Shown piece by piece: positions 25,731-42,509 of a DNA stretch of 64,000 nucleotides. This stretch comes from Sphagnum magellanicum (lineage: Eukaryota; Streptophyta; Sphagnopsida; Sphagnales; Sphagnaceae). Position 1 is the first letter of the stretch; each line of letters begins with the position of its first letter. The notes below the pieces were generated by a model. The model was given only the letters and a program-made list of their open reading frames with translations. It was not told the DNA's origin and searched no databases. The translations under genes and the position numbers were made by a program. The DNA is taken from positions 18,372,501-18,436,500 of the forward strand of contig CM038908.1 in the NCBI GenBank assembly GCA_021904315.1, written 5' to 3'.

Positions 25731-28700
25731 TACGAGAGGATGGATGATCGAACGAATGACAACGAATGACGACAAGAATAATCGAACACCACTGCAAACG
25801 AATAAAACCAAGGATATTATATAAATAAACTATAAATATCTTGACAGCTTTCACACAAACATCAAATAATTGAATAATTCTGGAATTTTTTTCATTTTAC
25901 AAAATAAAATATTCTTAAAAATTCAATATTTTCCTTCACAAAATTTTGTTACTAGGAGAAAAAAAGAAGAAGAGGAAGAAGAAAAAAAAAAAAAAAAATC
26001 AACATTTTTGAAAAATAATATAATTACCATTGAAATTGTCAAGGGACATGGTAGTAGTAGTAGTAATGAGGTACATAATCAACTTTCAAAAACTCAATTT
26101 GACATCCCTTAATAAAGGTATTTTAAAAATCACAATACCTTTGGGTGTTTTTTTTTCCACCCCAACCAACCTTTCTAAGAGCTTCAAATGTTGTTTGTTA
26201 TTCACGAAGGGAAAATTTTTATTAAAAACTAAGTGTCAAATATCGATTGTTTTCATTTATTACATACAATTCGTCAAGAGTTGTAACAATAGTGAAGTTG
26301 CACAAACTCAAAATGAAAATTAATTTTTCCACCAAAAAGTGAAGGTAAAAATAGTTTTACACCTCGTTCAAGGTCAATGTACATTTTAAAATAATGTTTT
26401 TAAAATTTCATCTTGCATTATACATAATTGCATAAGTTGTTGTTGTTTTTTTCCTTCTTTTATGGAAAACTTATTATTGCTTATTGCATTCTTTCCCATG
26501 ATAATCAAATGGAATAATAAAGGATTTTTTATTGTTGGGCTGATATTTGATTTTGATCATAATCCTTGCTTTCAATCTTTAAAAAATATTAGAACTAGAA
26601 AATTGTCAATTCAATTTTTTTCAAAATCTTGAAAGTTTTTTTTTTATGGTTTTCATGAAAGAACTAGTGAGTGAGGAATTGGCACTTTTATATAGACAAT
26701 CATTTGATTTTTTCCAATTTTTTTTGAAAATCATGGTCATATTACCAAAAAATAATTCTTTGATTTTTTAAAATTGTGATAATGAGCCTTAAGAACTACA
26801 CAAATAATTATCAAGAGTTCCATTCCAATTTTGGATAGTCTTCCCACATTCATTGCTGGTTCTTATTAATGTTGGCAAGTTCCCAAAGTTTGCATGGTTA
26901 AACATGCGGGATTCATGTTCAAGTTCTTGTGACTTGGACCCAAATTGAAGTCATTTTGACAAAACTAGCACAATAATTAACATATGGAAGTAAAACATAA
27001 TTTCATCCATAATTTCATCCCTAAAAATTCTATCCATATGACCAAATACATGCAAGTTATGAATTGTCTACAAAGACCATTTTATTCTCACACAATATAT
27101 GGTAATCTTTAATTTCAATTAAAAATTTTCATCCAAAAACTAATTTCATTTACATGTCACATTTCATCCATCCATGAACTTTGTGATCAATTCCATCCAT
27201 GCGTTTGATGCTTCATGCAATTTTTGTTCGGGTCCACCACATGCAGGCCCTTATACTAATAAAGCTCACATACTACTAAGGCTTTAAGGTAACCCATTTT
27301 CTCTCTTTCCTTTTCTTCTCTTTTTCCTTTCATCTCATTTTTTTTTTCCCTTCTTTCTACAAACCCTCTACCCCAAAAGAAAAACAAATTCTCTTTCCAC
27401 CTTCCTCTTTTTCTAGGAGTAAAAGGAGGCCAGAAGAACTCCATAGGGTTATTAAGGCAGCCCTAGTGAAAAATTTGCTACAATTTTTCACTCTACTACT
27501 AAGCTTCAGTGTTGCTACACTTCATATGTTATACAATCTTTCAATGCTCTGATTGAAAAAATACACACAAATTCGAAGCAAGTTAGAATTGAATTTTTTT
27601 GACCCATTCTTTAACAACATCAAGTAAAAAATTTCAAAAATTAGAAGATGTGCAAAAATCCAATTCTCGCAAGGAGTGGTAGACCTGGTCATGGTGGAAG
27701 AGGTGTGTGTGTGCAAGAAGAGGTGTGGAACGTGGACCAAAGCTGAAAAGAGGCAAAATCTATAAACAAGGATATTGAACAGGTGACATCCAACTCCACA
27801 ACATTCAGACAGTTCTTCAGGCTTTTTCCAACGGTAGCACAGGCAGCCATTTTGTCAGCGGTTCCACTTTTGGTGCAGTCACTTGCGATCTTGAATGACC
27901 CAACTTGAAATCTAAATGAGCCTTCAGAAAACCTTGGAGATGTGAATTAACAATGGAGAATTACCAGTTACATGCGCTTTGGAACAGCCCATCACCACCC
28001 AGCAATACAGCAAACTCACCCTACTGGGCTTGCCATGTTCCTAGGTGGAACTGGGGCACCTTCCACACTACACACACACAAAGGATTGAATAACTAGGAA
28101 ATTGTGCCAGCCAAATGTGGAGCGCCTCCATCAACCCTAAAGCTCACTATGAGGGATGGATGATGGGTGGTGGGGTAGGAAACACTCTTTTCCATTGGAT
28201 TCTATTTCCCTATCTAACCACATTCTAATTATACTGCTAACCTACTAACAACTCGCCTCTGCACACATCTACTTATGGAATAGCCACCTATATTGCTACC
28301 TACCTTCCTATTTTTACAGGATAGGTTACCAAGGTGAAACCTGGTGTCAACTCAGTTGGGGTTCTCATCCAAAACTGAACAATAACAGGCTTCCAATGGA
28401 TGGTGCGTTGCTGGCTGTTCGTTCACTCTCACTGACACCAATGACATACCGATATATAGTAATTAATTTTGAGAGGTCAGCTCTTTGGAATATGTGACAC
28501 AGTGGAGAGAAACAAATATCACATATAGATAATCATTAGCATGTTTCCGGAATACAAAAGCCATAAGCTAGGCATGGCTACGCAAGAAGACATCTGTTCA
28601 ATGAGCTACAAACCAACGGTACACCAGATCACATCACAGAAGTCACATGTTTCAAACATATGGTTAAGACCAAACATTGCTATTTGCTTCACTTGTCTGT

Positions 28701-28762
28701 CACATGTTTATGGACACATGCATGTGACAGTATAATGTGCAAATACATGAACAAAAAGTTTA

Positions 28763-28850
28763 GAGCAAAACTTGGACCAGCAGCACAGAGTTTGTTGTTA
28801 AGGTCACGTACACATGGTTGCAGTTTTCCCAATGTTTGCACCAACTCTCT
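28763..28850 (-). pseudogene. Decayed duplicate of the MDAR C-terminal coding end
   Basis: Downstream of the MDAR stop, the minus strand again reads accatgtgta, then gtgctgctggtccaagtttt, then gctctaaac. This matches accatgtgtg, gtgctgcaggtctaagtttt and gctgcaaaa of the last MDAR exon at 28896-28976. The copy carries in-frame stops. It lies in the likely 3' UTR, so it is either a local tandem duplication of the gene end or the last relic of a tandem MDAR copy. Confidence 0.75.
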
Positions 28851-28889
28851 TGTAGCGTGCTGCTCTCTGAAGTTACAACTATGGACATA

Positions 28890-33153
<4,264 letters not shown>

Positions 33154-34481
33154 TGCTTGTGGCAGCAGCAGCCGCAGACTAAAGAAGTAAATTATCGACC
33201 AAAGATGGAACAAGGTGAAGGGAAAAACAGATTTAATCGACAAAATGCAAGCGCGTCCAAATGAAACAAAAACTTAAAACGTGAAGTTATTGTTTTCTTG
33301 CTACACTAGTGTTTCAAGAAGCAAAAGCAAGAAGGAAACAACTAACAACGTTACGTACTTAACGTTAGCGAACGTTTTTAACGTAAATTCTCCGTTTGTG
33401 TTCGCAGTATACAAGCTCCCTACGTGTGCGTGTGTGTCTTGTTGCATGGGGATTTTGTCCACCCAAAAATGGGGTTTTAATTGATTGCTTCCGGGGATGT
33501 ACCAGAGTAATAATAAGGCACCCGACCCAACCGAGGCAGCACAGTGAGGGCAGTGCTGAATTCTGGTAATGTGCCCATCCTCAGAGAGCCTTGCCCGTGA
33601 GTAAAGGCTGCTGAACGCTACTGTACTCTATAATGAATCTAAACACAATATCCTTGCCTTGGTAGGCAAGGCCAATAAATGTATCTTGTGTGTCTGGGCA
33701 TGACAAACACTCTTTTTTGTGTATCATTTATTGCCCTACAGCAAAAAAATTGTTAGAAAGAAAGATGGCCGATGTTTATTCATCAAGTCTTTATGGTGTA
33801 AGGTGCTATGAAAATGGCGGCTTGGGTTTTGTTGTTAAATAGTAGAGCGCTTAGAGTAGGACCTCCTCAAAATTCAGGCCTAGCTTTTAATCTCACCTCC
33901 CAGCAGGCCTGTAGAGCTGAAGCATGCCCGTCCAAGGGCTTTACTTTACACCTAATGGTTTTCATGTGGCCTTTTCTGCCTCTTTTCCTAAATCCACATG
34001 CCCATTTGTGAAAGTCATGAAAACCATTATACTATGGAACATGTCCTGTGCAAGCCGTTGTGTCTGTTTTGCTGCCCACTTCAAAGTTTTGACTCACCCT
34101 AATGGACAACAAAGTTTGCTCATTTGAATGTTCACAATGGAATAATTTGTCCATTCTTTACATCCAAGCTTTGAGTCTTATTACACTCAGAACTCTACAT
34201 GCTATAACTAATAGATTGCAATTGAAACAGAGGTAGAGAAGGTTAATGGGTTGTAACTTGCAACCTGACAGCCAATCAAAGCCTCAAGATTCTCATGAGA
34301 GATGGGTTATGTTCCACAAAGTTCCGAATGATGAAATCACACACTTCCCAATAACCACTTGATGAACTTTCCTCAAACCCATGCAACCAAATGAAAAAGT
34401 AACATATGGTGAGAACATGTTTCCTCAAAATGTGTGACAAAATGAAACCCTAACATCATTCATTCATTCTGCAGTCTTTCC

Positions 34482-34660
34482 CAGTGTTGGGCGGTTCTCA
34501 CTTTTCCTGAGAACCGTCGGTTCCGGTTATTTAGGCAGGTTCTTGGAACCATTCAGTCAGGCGGTTTTCAGGGCCAGCAGTTCTCACAAAAATTTTGAAC
34601 TGTCGAATTTCAGGGACGGTTCTCACAAGTCGGTTCTCACAAATCATGGTTTGTGAAAAA
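34482..34660 (+). mobile_element. Left end of an hAT-like non-autonomous element
   Basis: Begins CAGTGTTGG (34482-34490) and continues gcggttctcacttttcctga with several ggttctca repeats. CAGTGTTGG-type termini and subterminal repeats are typical of plant hAT elements. No matching CCAACACTG right end was seen within 1 kb, so the copy is probably truncated. Confidence 0.5.
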
Positions 34661-34802
34661 AGAAAAAAAAAAAAAAAACCATGATTTGTAAATCATGGTT
34701 TTACAGGGAAAAAAAAAAGTACACTGTGATGTTGCTATGCGTACTGTGTAGCTAATGTTCTCGAGCCTGGTGCATTTAATGCTGAGTTTCAGTATTTCAT
34801 AT

Positions 34803-34910
34803 TGCAAACCCTAGGGGTGTACCCTGAACCCTAGGGAAATTGCAAACCCTAGGGGCTGTACTCTCTGCAAAATGGGTAATTAACCCCCGCCCCCCACAAA
34901 CCCTAGGGAA
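34803..34910. repeat. Cluster of four aaccctaggg motifs
   Basis: The motif occurs near 34805, 34829, 34846 and 34900. Each includes the palindrome CCCTAGGG. The first half is telo-box-like (AAACCCTA), a promoter element known in plants, but the copies do not form a telomeric array. Confidence 0.6.
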
Positions 34911-35306
34911 CCCCCTTCTGGAACATTGACACCTGCGCCTAATGAATTAAAAGTGGGAGGGAGGGTTTTAGGGCCACATAGGTGGGCAAGTGGCAACAAA
35001 GAAAGACGTGTGGAAAAACTCCTTTTAGTGTATTTTGTTTTTTCTTTTTCTTTTTTCTTTTTAAAAAAATGCCCGGAAGAAGAACAGAGGTCGCGGCCAC
35101 CACCAAGCAGCTCATGTCATCAGACCTTTCTTTGTTGTTGGAATTTTTGGGCGCTTTGCAGCTTTGATATTTCTGTTGTCTGTGTGTTTTGTGAGCAAAA
35201 CACACACAAAAAGCTTAGTAGTCGTAGTACTAGTAGAAGCACGGGAGAAAAAGAAAGGAAAGAAGACACAGAAATAAGAAGAGAGGGGAGCGAGTTTTGG
35301 TGAAAG

Positions 35307-35396
35307 ATGGATATGTTGTCCATCACATCCGCAAACTATTCCAAGCAGGATGAGCCCTTGTACAAGCGCTGGTTTGAATTTGCAGACACAGGTATG

Positions 35397-35453
<57 letters not shown>

Positions 35454-38400
35454 CTCTCTCTCTCTGTCTGTGTCATGTTTTTTGCAATGGCTTTGATGGA
35501 GGTTTAGGACGTTTAAGCTGGATTGTGGTCTCTTTTACTCCTCAGCTTTAAAATTAGGGTTTTTGCATGAATTATTCTCACAACTGTTTCTCTATCTCTT
35601 TCTCCATCTGTTTTCTTTGGCAGTCTGTACCCTAACGCAGAACGGTATGAAATGTATTCGGTATGTGATCTGGATGTTCATGTTCATGTTGCAGATGCTG
35701 ATGGAAGGCTCACAGGGCCAGATGCAGTCAAGTTCTTCTCCCTGTCACAGCTTCCGAGGGCAGACCTTAAGCAGGTTTGTTTATGGGAAGGTTTTTCTTT
35801 TCCTTGGCATGCCAAAATTATTTTGGAATTCTTTTGTTGTATACAGTGATGCATGCCCTTTGTTACTCTCCACAATTTAACGACTATATACTTGACCTTG
35901 CAAGCTTATACTATGGGAACAATGGGCTTAAGCAATTTGGTTGAAGTCTAGGGTATAAGCAGAATGCGCGGACCATGTTTTGCAGACTGACCCATGCTTA
36001 ACTTGGTCCATGAAAATATAGTGAAGTTGCAAATAGAATCTTGTGCACAGCAGCTAATGTGGAGCTTAACCAATGCCATTGCAAGTGTGGTGATGGTAGG
36101 TATGGGCAGTTGCTGATGTCAAGCGGCAGGGGTTTCTTGGCTTCAAGGAATTTATAACAGCAATGCAGGCTAGTGCATTTCAACCATATGTTTTTGCTTT
36201 TCTTTTACCTGGTCACAAAGGTTATGTTAATGCAAAAGGTGGAAGCTGCAATTTTTTTATTGATATGTCAGAGAGGATGGGACAATGTGGTTGCAGGTGA
36301 TATCAATGGCACAGACAGGCCAGGAAATTAGTTCCGATATGCTCAAGAATGCAGGTAGATTTTTCAATCTTTACACTATTGTCAATCGAGAGCATGCCCA
36401 TTTTAGAAGCATACTGATCTGAAGTATCCGTTTCAAACTTGCTATCAGCACCATCACTATGAGGAACTTTCGTGGGTGATGATGGGAGATTTTTCCTTAG
36501 CATAATTGCTGTTGTTATGTTCTATGGAAATTCAAAGGGAGACCATGACACAATGGGGATCTGTATCACTGCAATCATGCATGAGTTTTACATTTGTGAG
36601 GAGATGATCTGACATTGTGCATTGGAAGCTTGGCTGTAGACTTGGAAAATGTCAGTCCACCCAACATGGAGGGCTTGGAGGATCTTATATCTGTATGCGC
36701 TCTATTCTCACATCAAGAACCTATATCAATATGTTCAATGTCCTGTTCTACAAAACTTTTGTTGTGTAGTTGCAGTAACAGTTGCAGCAAAACTGTGCTG
36801 TGTCATACTTCACTTGATATCATCTGTATCTATCCCACCAGTGCAAAGGAGCTGACAAGAATTTCTGCCAAAGTTTAGACCATGGCATGATAGCAACTGA
36901 GATAGAGCAACATGATTGACACCAACAAGAGCTATGGTGCCATTTGAATCCTGACAGGATTGATGTTCAGTTATCTTCTCTGATCTGTGATCACACCATT
37001 GTGAAGGATCCAAAAGGGACTCCTGCCACAGTTTCTCTCTTTGACCTCCAGGAACTGCAGAAAAACTTCCTATCAAATATGTACTTTGATCACATAGAAG
37101 CCATGATGAGGTATTGCATCTTGCATAGACTGTGTCCAATCTTTCAATTTGCTTCAGAAGATATCACCATAATCGGGTCAAGATTTTTCAGCAAACAAAA
37201 CACATGTACTGTGAGAAGAAGGCAGTAGACAGAGAGGAACAACACAAGAAAGCTCACAACTGCTGTGATCTCTGAGTTCCACCTCTGTTTCTATCTGGTG
37301 TGCTCTGGGAAGAAGTTGTTGATGATGGGTACAGTGCAATTGTGGGTGCACACAAACACATAGCAGCAAGCTCCTCCTAATCAAGCCCTCTTTTTCCCAT
37401 GTGGTAGTGGAGGTGCTGGTATTGTGGTCTCAAAGCAAGTTGCATCCTGCACATGTACTCCACTGAAATGTTGGTCCTATGTTCCATGTAGATGGCACGC
37501 CCACAACAAACTCCATCATCTGATGCATTAGTCCACACAAATGGTATGTCATCATTCTTCACTTGGTGCTCCATCTTCTAAAACTGTAGCACCTAGGTGA
37601 GTATTATTTCTTTCTTCTATGCTGATGTTCACTTGTAAGCATCCCCATTCACAGACTTGTGAACACAGAAGTGGAAATGTAGCAATTATAGGGCAGGGTT
37701 TTAAGATTCACCTCCTTGCTTTAGTAGGAGACTTGTTTAGGGTTTATCTGTCACGCCTCAACCTAACAATGCAATTTGGTTTGCTGTGTTACAGGAACAT
37801 CACCACAATTGCAGGCACAATCTGCACAGTGGTTCTCTCAGAAATCAGCTCGAAAGGTAAGCATGACTGAGGGGCTTGAGTGAATATACTCTTCCAAATG
37901 CTATTGTGCTTGTCTTGGAGCTTTCTGGTGGGTAAGATATGGTGAACCTCATGGCCAGATTTAGGTTTTCGGCATAAAAAGATGGTTTAACAACTCTCAA
38001 GAGCAAGGAGATCTGTGATGCTAACTACATGGAATGTGACAACTATGAGATATGTGATGCCTTGCTGTAGTATTTGTCTCCCTTCTTAAATCCTTAATTT
38101 TTGCATTTGATGCAGTCAATTCCAGCAAAATCAGTGACATCCATAATTGATGGCCTGAAGAAACTTTATATTGAGAAGCTCAAGCCCCTGGAAATTGCAT
38201 ATCGCTTCAATGACTTTGTCTCACCTTTACTGGTCTGCACTATTTCCACTTATCCTCAAATTTTGCAGCAGTTGTCAACTTCTTCATTTGCAAGGATTTT
38301 CTGGCAGGCTTACATGGGCAGTTGTGGCTAAATCACACAGACTGCAAGTGACTTCGATGCCAAGCCTCAGGTGATGCTCCTGGGCCAATATTCAACAGGC

Positions 38401-41186
38401 AAAACCACTTTCATCAAGCATCTTCTACAGACTAGTTACCCAGGTACAGGAAACAAGATGTTTGGTTCTCTTTTGCCTTGGTCTGTAGTTCTCTAAACTA
38501 CTATAAGATGCAACACACATGCTGATTGGCTTTGGGGATTGCTATGTCAGGAGCACATATTGGTCCCGAGCCTACAACTGACCGTTTTGTCGTTGTCATG
38601 GTGGGTACTCATTTTCAGTGTCAGTGATTGAATCTAGAGCTTATCTTTCAAAGCAGTTCAGTGTAAAGTTGCTGTACTCATTAGTTTCCCTTGCAATCTC
38701 AATGCCTGTAAGGATGGATCATTGGTTGAGGCAGGGAGGAACAGATGAGCGTAGTGTTCCTGGCAACACAATTGCAGTGCAAGCAGATATGCCATTTAGT
38801 GGCCTCAGCAAGTTTGGCACAGCTTTCCTTTCCAAGTTTGAGTGCTCTCTCATGCCACATCCTGTAAGCACACATTTGCAAAAATGTGTCTTATTTCAAT
38901 GAAATATTACTTTAAAGGAAACACTACATGCATCAATGTGTTCAGCTAATTTCTAATTCATTTAGTCACTCCTTGCTTTTGGGAAGTTTCCCTTTGAATA
39001 TTTCTCTTTGAATTTGTCTGAGCTCACCATATGTTTTCAATGTTCTTGGAGTCCTGGCATATAGTATGGAACTGAGAAATGGAGATTAAGTTGTGAGCAT
39101 GCTATTTAGTCATGTGTGCATTGGTGTGCTCATTCAAGTTATCTGAGAATAGTGGTAAGAGCACTTGCTTAACAAGCCTGTCTGGGTGTCTGAAGAATAA
39201 TATGGTGGTGAGTTAGTGGTAGTTTAAGATGGATTGACAAAGGGGACTGGGTTGGGCCAGTTGCTGGAGCATATCACATTTGTGGATACACCAGGGGTGC
39301 TTTCTGGAGAGAAGCAGCGGACGCAACGAAGCTACGATTTCACAGGTGTCACAGCCTGGTTTGCTGCAAAATGTGATCTCATACTGCTACTTTTTGACCC
39401 ACATAAGTTGGATATCAGTGATGAATTCAAACGGGTTATCACCTCCTTGCGTGGTCATGATGACAAGATTCGTGTTGTCCTGAACAAAGCTGATCAAGTT
39501 GATACCCAACAAGTATGTGATGTTCTCCTTTCTTGAACCTCATTCTGTGTCTGGAGAAGGTACTTGTATGTAGTGCCTACCTTCTCCCTTGATATAGACT
39601 TCACAAGTCATGCTTGTCATGATGTGATTTACTGTTGCAATGGTTGTGTAGAAGCCTTTTTTAATGCTGCATTTGTTTGTAGCTTGATTCAGTGGTATTT
39701 GGACTTTGGGGATTGTCCACCTCAAACTCTAGGAGTAGATGTGCAATTAGAGCAGAGTATCTCAATGGTAAGACATGTATACTGCATATAAGGGATCTTT
39801 CTTTCCTTTGAATGAGAGAAGGACAGGCTCTGGACTATTGTGTTGAGGAGAGAAAGGGCAAAATATTTTGGGCAGATTTTCATATACTTGTCTACACCCA
39901 CTGCTGTGGGCTGATGAAGTTAGTGGGTAGTCATAGCAGCTCAGCACTGCTATTCATGATGAAGGTGATGGTCTGACACTTAGTGAGCATAAGGTTATGA
40001 CTTCACTCAGTATGGTTTTAAATTCAAATTGTTGTTTGTAGAGGTTTCTCTGCAATTCATCAATATGTTCCAGGAAAGGGCAAGAAACATGATGACACAT
40101 GTGGGGTTGTGCAGCTGATGAGAGTGTATGGTGCACTCATGTGGTCACTGGGCAAGGTGATGAATACACCAGAAGTAATGCGTGTCTACATTGGGTCTGT
40201 TTGTTTAACTCTCTTGCCCAGTAATTAGGGAGGACAGTAACACTCATCACAGAGCAAGAAATTCATTTGAGGAGATAAAGGGCTGAAAGTTGATCATTGT
40301 ATTCATATAGTTTCAGTGCTTGATTGTGCCTGCAGAATGTTGGACATAATGTCTGGGTGGAAGTTGACTGGAACATGGCTTCTTTTGGTATGACAGATCC
40401 TTCAATGATAAGCCAATCAATGAGCAAAAGATAGGCCCAATTGGAAGGGAGCTTTTTGAGAGAGAACAGAATGACCTGCTGGCTGATCTCAAGGACATCC
40501 CCAGGAAGTCATGTGATAGAAGGGTAAGTCTTTCTACACCCTACAATTTGTTGCAAAACTCTCAGGAGTGAGGATGGTGGTTAGATTGCATGGACCTGTG
40601 ATGATGTGAGGGCATAGGTGGGTCCAGATCAATGAATTTGTGAAGCGAGCTCGGCAAGCCAAAATCCATGCCTACATCATAGGCCACTTGAAGAAGGAGA
40701 TGCCAACAATGATGGGCAAACAAAAGGCCCAGCAACGCTTGATTGATAATTTGGAGGATGAGTTTGCCAAGGTTCCTATTCTCACATACTACTCCTAGCT
40801 TACATACATTGAAGCTCCTTCATCTGGATTTTTCTCCACTTCACAATTTCAATTCCTTATCATGTTTCCTGAATTCATCCGTGCTCTTATCTTTAGCTCT
40901 GCAGTAAGCTCATGGGCACAGGGACAAGTTGTAGATGGGCACTGTGTTTTGAATTTGACTTATTTGTTATAATAACCCTACTGGTTGTGCCCTTCATCAG
41001 GTCCAGCGAGAGTACCATTTGCCTCCAGGAGACTTTCCTAGTTTGGAGCATTACAGGGAGACTTTGGCAGGCTACAACATTGACAAGTTTGAAAAGCCAA
41101 AACCCAAGATGGTACAGGCAGTGGATGACATGTTAGGCTATGATATTCCGGAGCTGCTTAAAAGGTTTCGCAACCCCTATGACTAA
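35307..41186 (+). CDS. EHD1: EHD-type dynamin-like ATPase with N-terminal EH domain, 16 exons
   Basis: Membrane-remodelling protein of endocytic recycling. Exons 35307-35391, 35695-35774, 36100-36168, 36297-36354, 36640-36692, 37492-37543, 37795-37856, 38116-38232, 38341-38443, 38551-38600, 38735-38863, 39261-39512, 40115-40194, 40397-40523, 40628-40771 and 41001-41186 total 1647 nt and 548 residues (Arabidopsis EHD1 is about 545). Visible: EH domain with EF-like loop DADGRLTGPDAVKFF at about 29-43 and DVKRQGFLGFKEF, SIIDGLKKLY, YRFNDFVSPLL, P-loop GQYSTGKTTF near 206, PTTDRFVVVM, DTPGVLSGEKQR near 295, FDPHKLDISDEF, NKADQVD near 361, KKEMPTMMGK, and the ending DMLGYDIPELLKRFRNPYD. Exon 6 (52 nt, MARPQQTPSS) is in the poorly conserved linker and is supported by splice sites and phase only. 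Intron 3 is GC-AG. Confidence 0.95.
35401..35468 (+). repeat. (CT)n microsatellite in EHD intron 1
   Basis: About 24 uninterrupted TC units followed by short interruptions (gtgtctctc). It begins only 10 bp after the intron donor gtatgtaaat, so the intron keeps a normal donor but has a very short spacer before the repeat. Confidence 0.95.
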
Positions 41187-41269
41187 CCTGAAAGCCTGTA
41201 CCTCTCTTCATACCAAAAAAAGAAATACTATCCTAGAATTGACCTAGTGATGATTTTCTCACCTTTCTC

Positions 41270-41665
41270 TATTGTTGTAGGATCATACAAGTTTAACAAA
41301 ACCTGTGAGTAGCCCTACTAATCCCAAATCTTGTCCATTGTTGTAGAATCATAAAAGTTGAACAAACCCTGTGAGTAGTAGTAGCCTTAGTAGTTGCAAA
41401 ACTTGTGGTTATCTCATACCCATAAAATTCCTGCCATCTTACAACTGACCAAGTGACCTCCTCATTTTTTATCCAGTGTTCTTATAGAACCATAAAAGCT
41501 TAACAAATACATACTAGCCCCTCCTTTCCTAATGACCTGACAAACCCCAAGAGAATTATGCTACCTTTGGTAGATAGAATTTGCTGTATTCTTGTATTCA
41601 TATCCATTGTTGCTAGAAAACAAATAAAAGGTAAACAAACCCTGTGAGTAGCCCCTCCTCTTATG
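41270..41665 (+). repeat. Degenerate repeats downstream of EHD
   Basis: The unit ccattgttgtagaatcataa, then aagttgaacaaaccctgtgagtag, appears about four times (near 41271, 41333, 41475 and 41604) with increasing divergence. The rest of the convergent EHD/CLPTM1 spacer, 41187-42509, shows no gene and probably holds both 3' UTRs. Confidence 0.65.
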
Positions 41666-42509
41666 ACCTGACAACTACCAGTGGGATTGAGCCAACTGGG
41701 ATGAGTAGAATTTGTACTGTTAAAGATTCAATTGGGTTATCAGATCCAGTGAAGTTGAAAGTTCTGTTTCAGCTTCAAACAAGTTAGTAGATCAGCAAGT
41801 CGAAAGCCTGAAAGCCTGCAGCAATGTGAATTTATTTGAGGTGTACTAGGACAATGAAGGTTATGAGTTGTATTGACCTTGGTTGGGTTGTTGTATCTGA
41901 CATGTGATGTTTTACGCGTTAAATTTTGACTACCAGATTTGAGGAGACTTATTACATACATGTGGGCCTGCACTTTTTATGATCAAGTAATTCCTGTTTT
42001 TTGATTTCATAAACAGCGCAAAACTGTGCATGGTATTTTTTATTATCAGTATTGGACAATTTGCTTAGTCAATGAAATTGAATTGCATATGCTTATTCAA
42101 CTTTTAATCTGTAAATTAGTGTGTTAAAAAAAACCTATTTGTGCTTATTTAGACATAATAAGACTATCAACTTTCAGTGGGTACAAAAAAATCACAAATT
42201 TCAAATAGTTCTTTATAGACTAATTCTAGTATAGTTGGACATGAAGATAAATTCCAAGTAATGCCTGCAATTTCAAGTGATTCCTGACAGAAAAAAAGTA
42301 TAATTTTTCAGAATGAAATTGCCTCAGAACATAATTACCACCCAGTCAGGCATGAATGCCTAATCTCAGCTCCTTCCCTGTTATAACTTGATAGCTCTAC
42401 ATCTACATGAGACATGATAGTGTGAAAATTGGAAATGTTTAGTAAATGTGCTTTTGAGATATATGGAGAACAAACAATAATCAAACAAGAATGAACTAAA
42501 CATAATTCA

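Larger units (their letters stand above)
33154..35306. promoter_or_regulatory. Shared intergenic region between divergent MDAR and EHD genes
   Basis: 2.15 kb without a recognisable gene. It must hold the 5' ends and promoters of both flanking genes. It also contains an hAT-like end at 34482, a foldback-family fragment at about 34729-34800, and four aaccctaggg motifs between 34803 and 34910. Exact start sites cannot be read from the sequence. Confidence 0.6.

Noticed and set aside
39150..39215. tRNA-like string agtggtaagagcacttgctt followed by aacaagcc
   Set aside because: Resembles a D-arm and anticodon arm, but no matching acceptor stem or T-arm (ggttcgaatcc) is present. It lies inside an EHD intron. 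Possibly a tRNA-derived repeat remnant, too weak to call.
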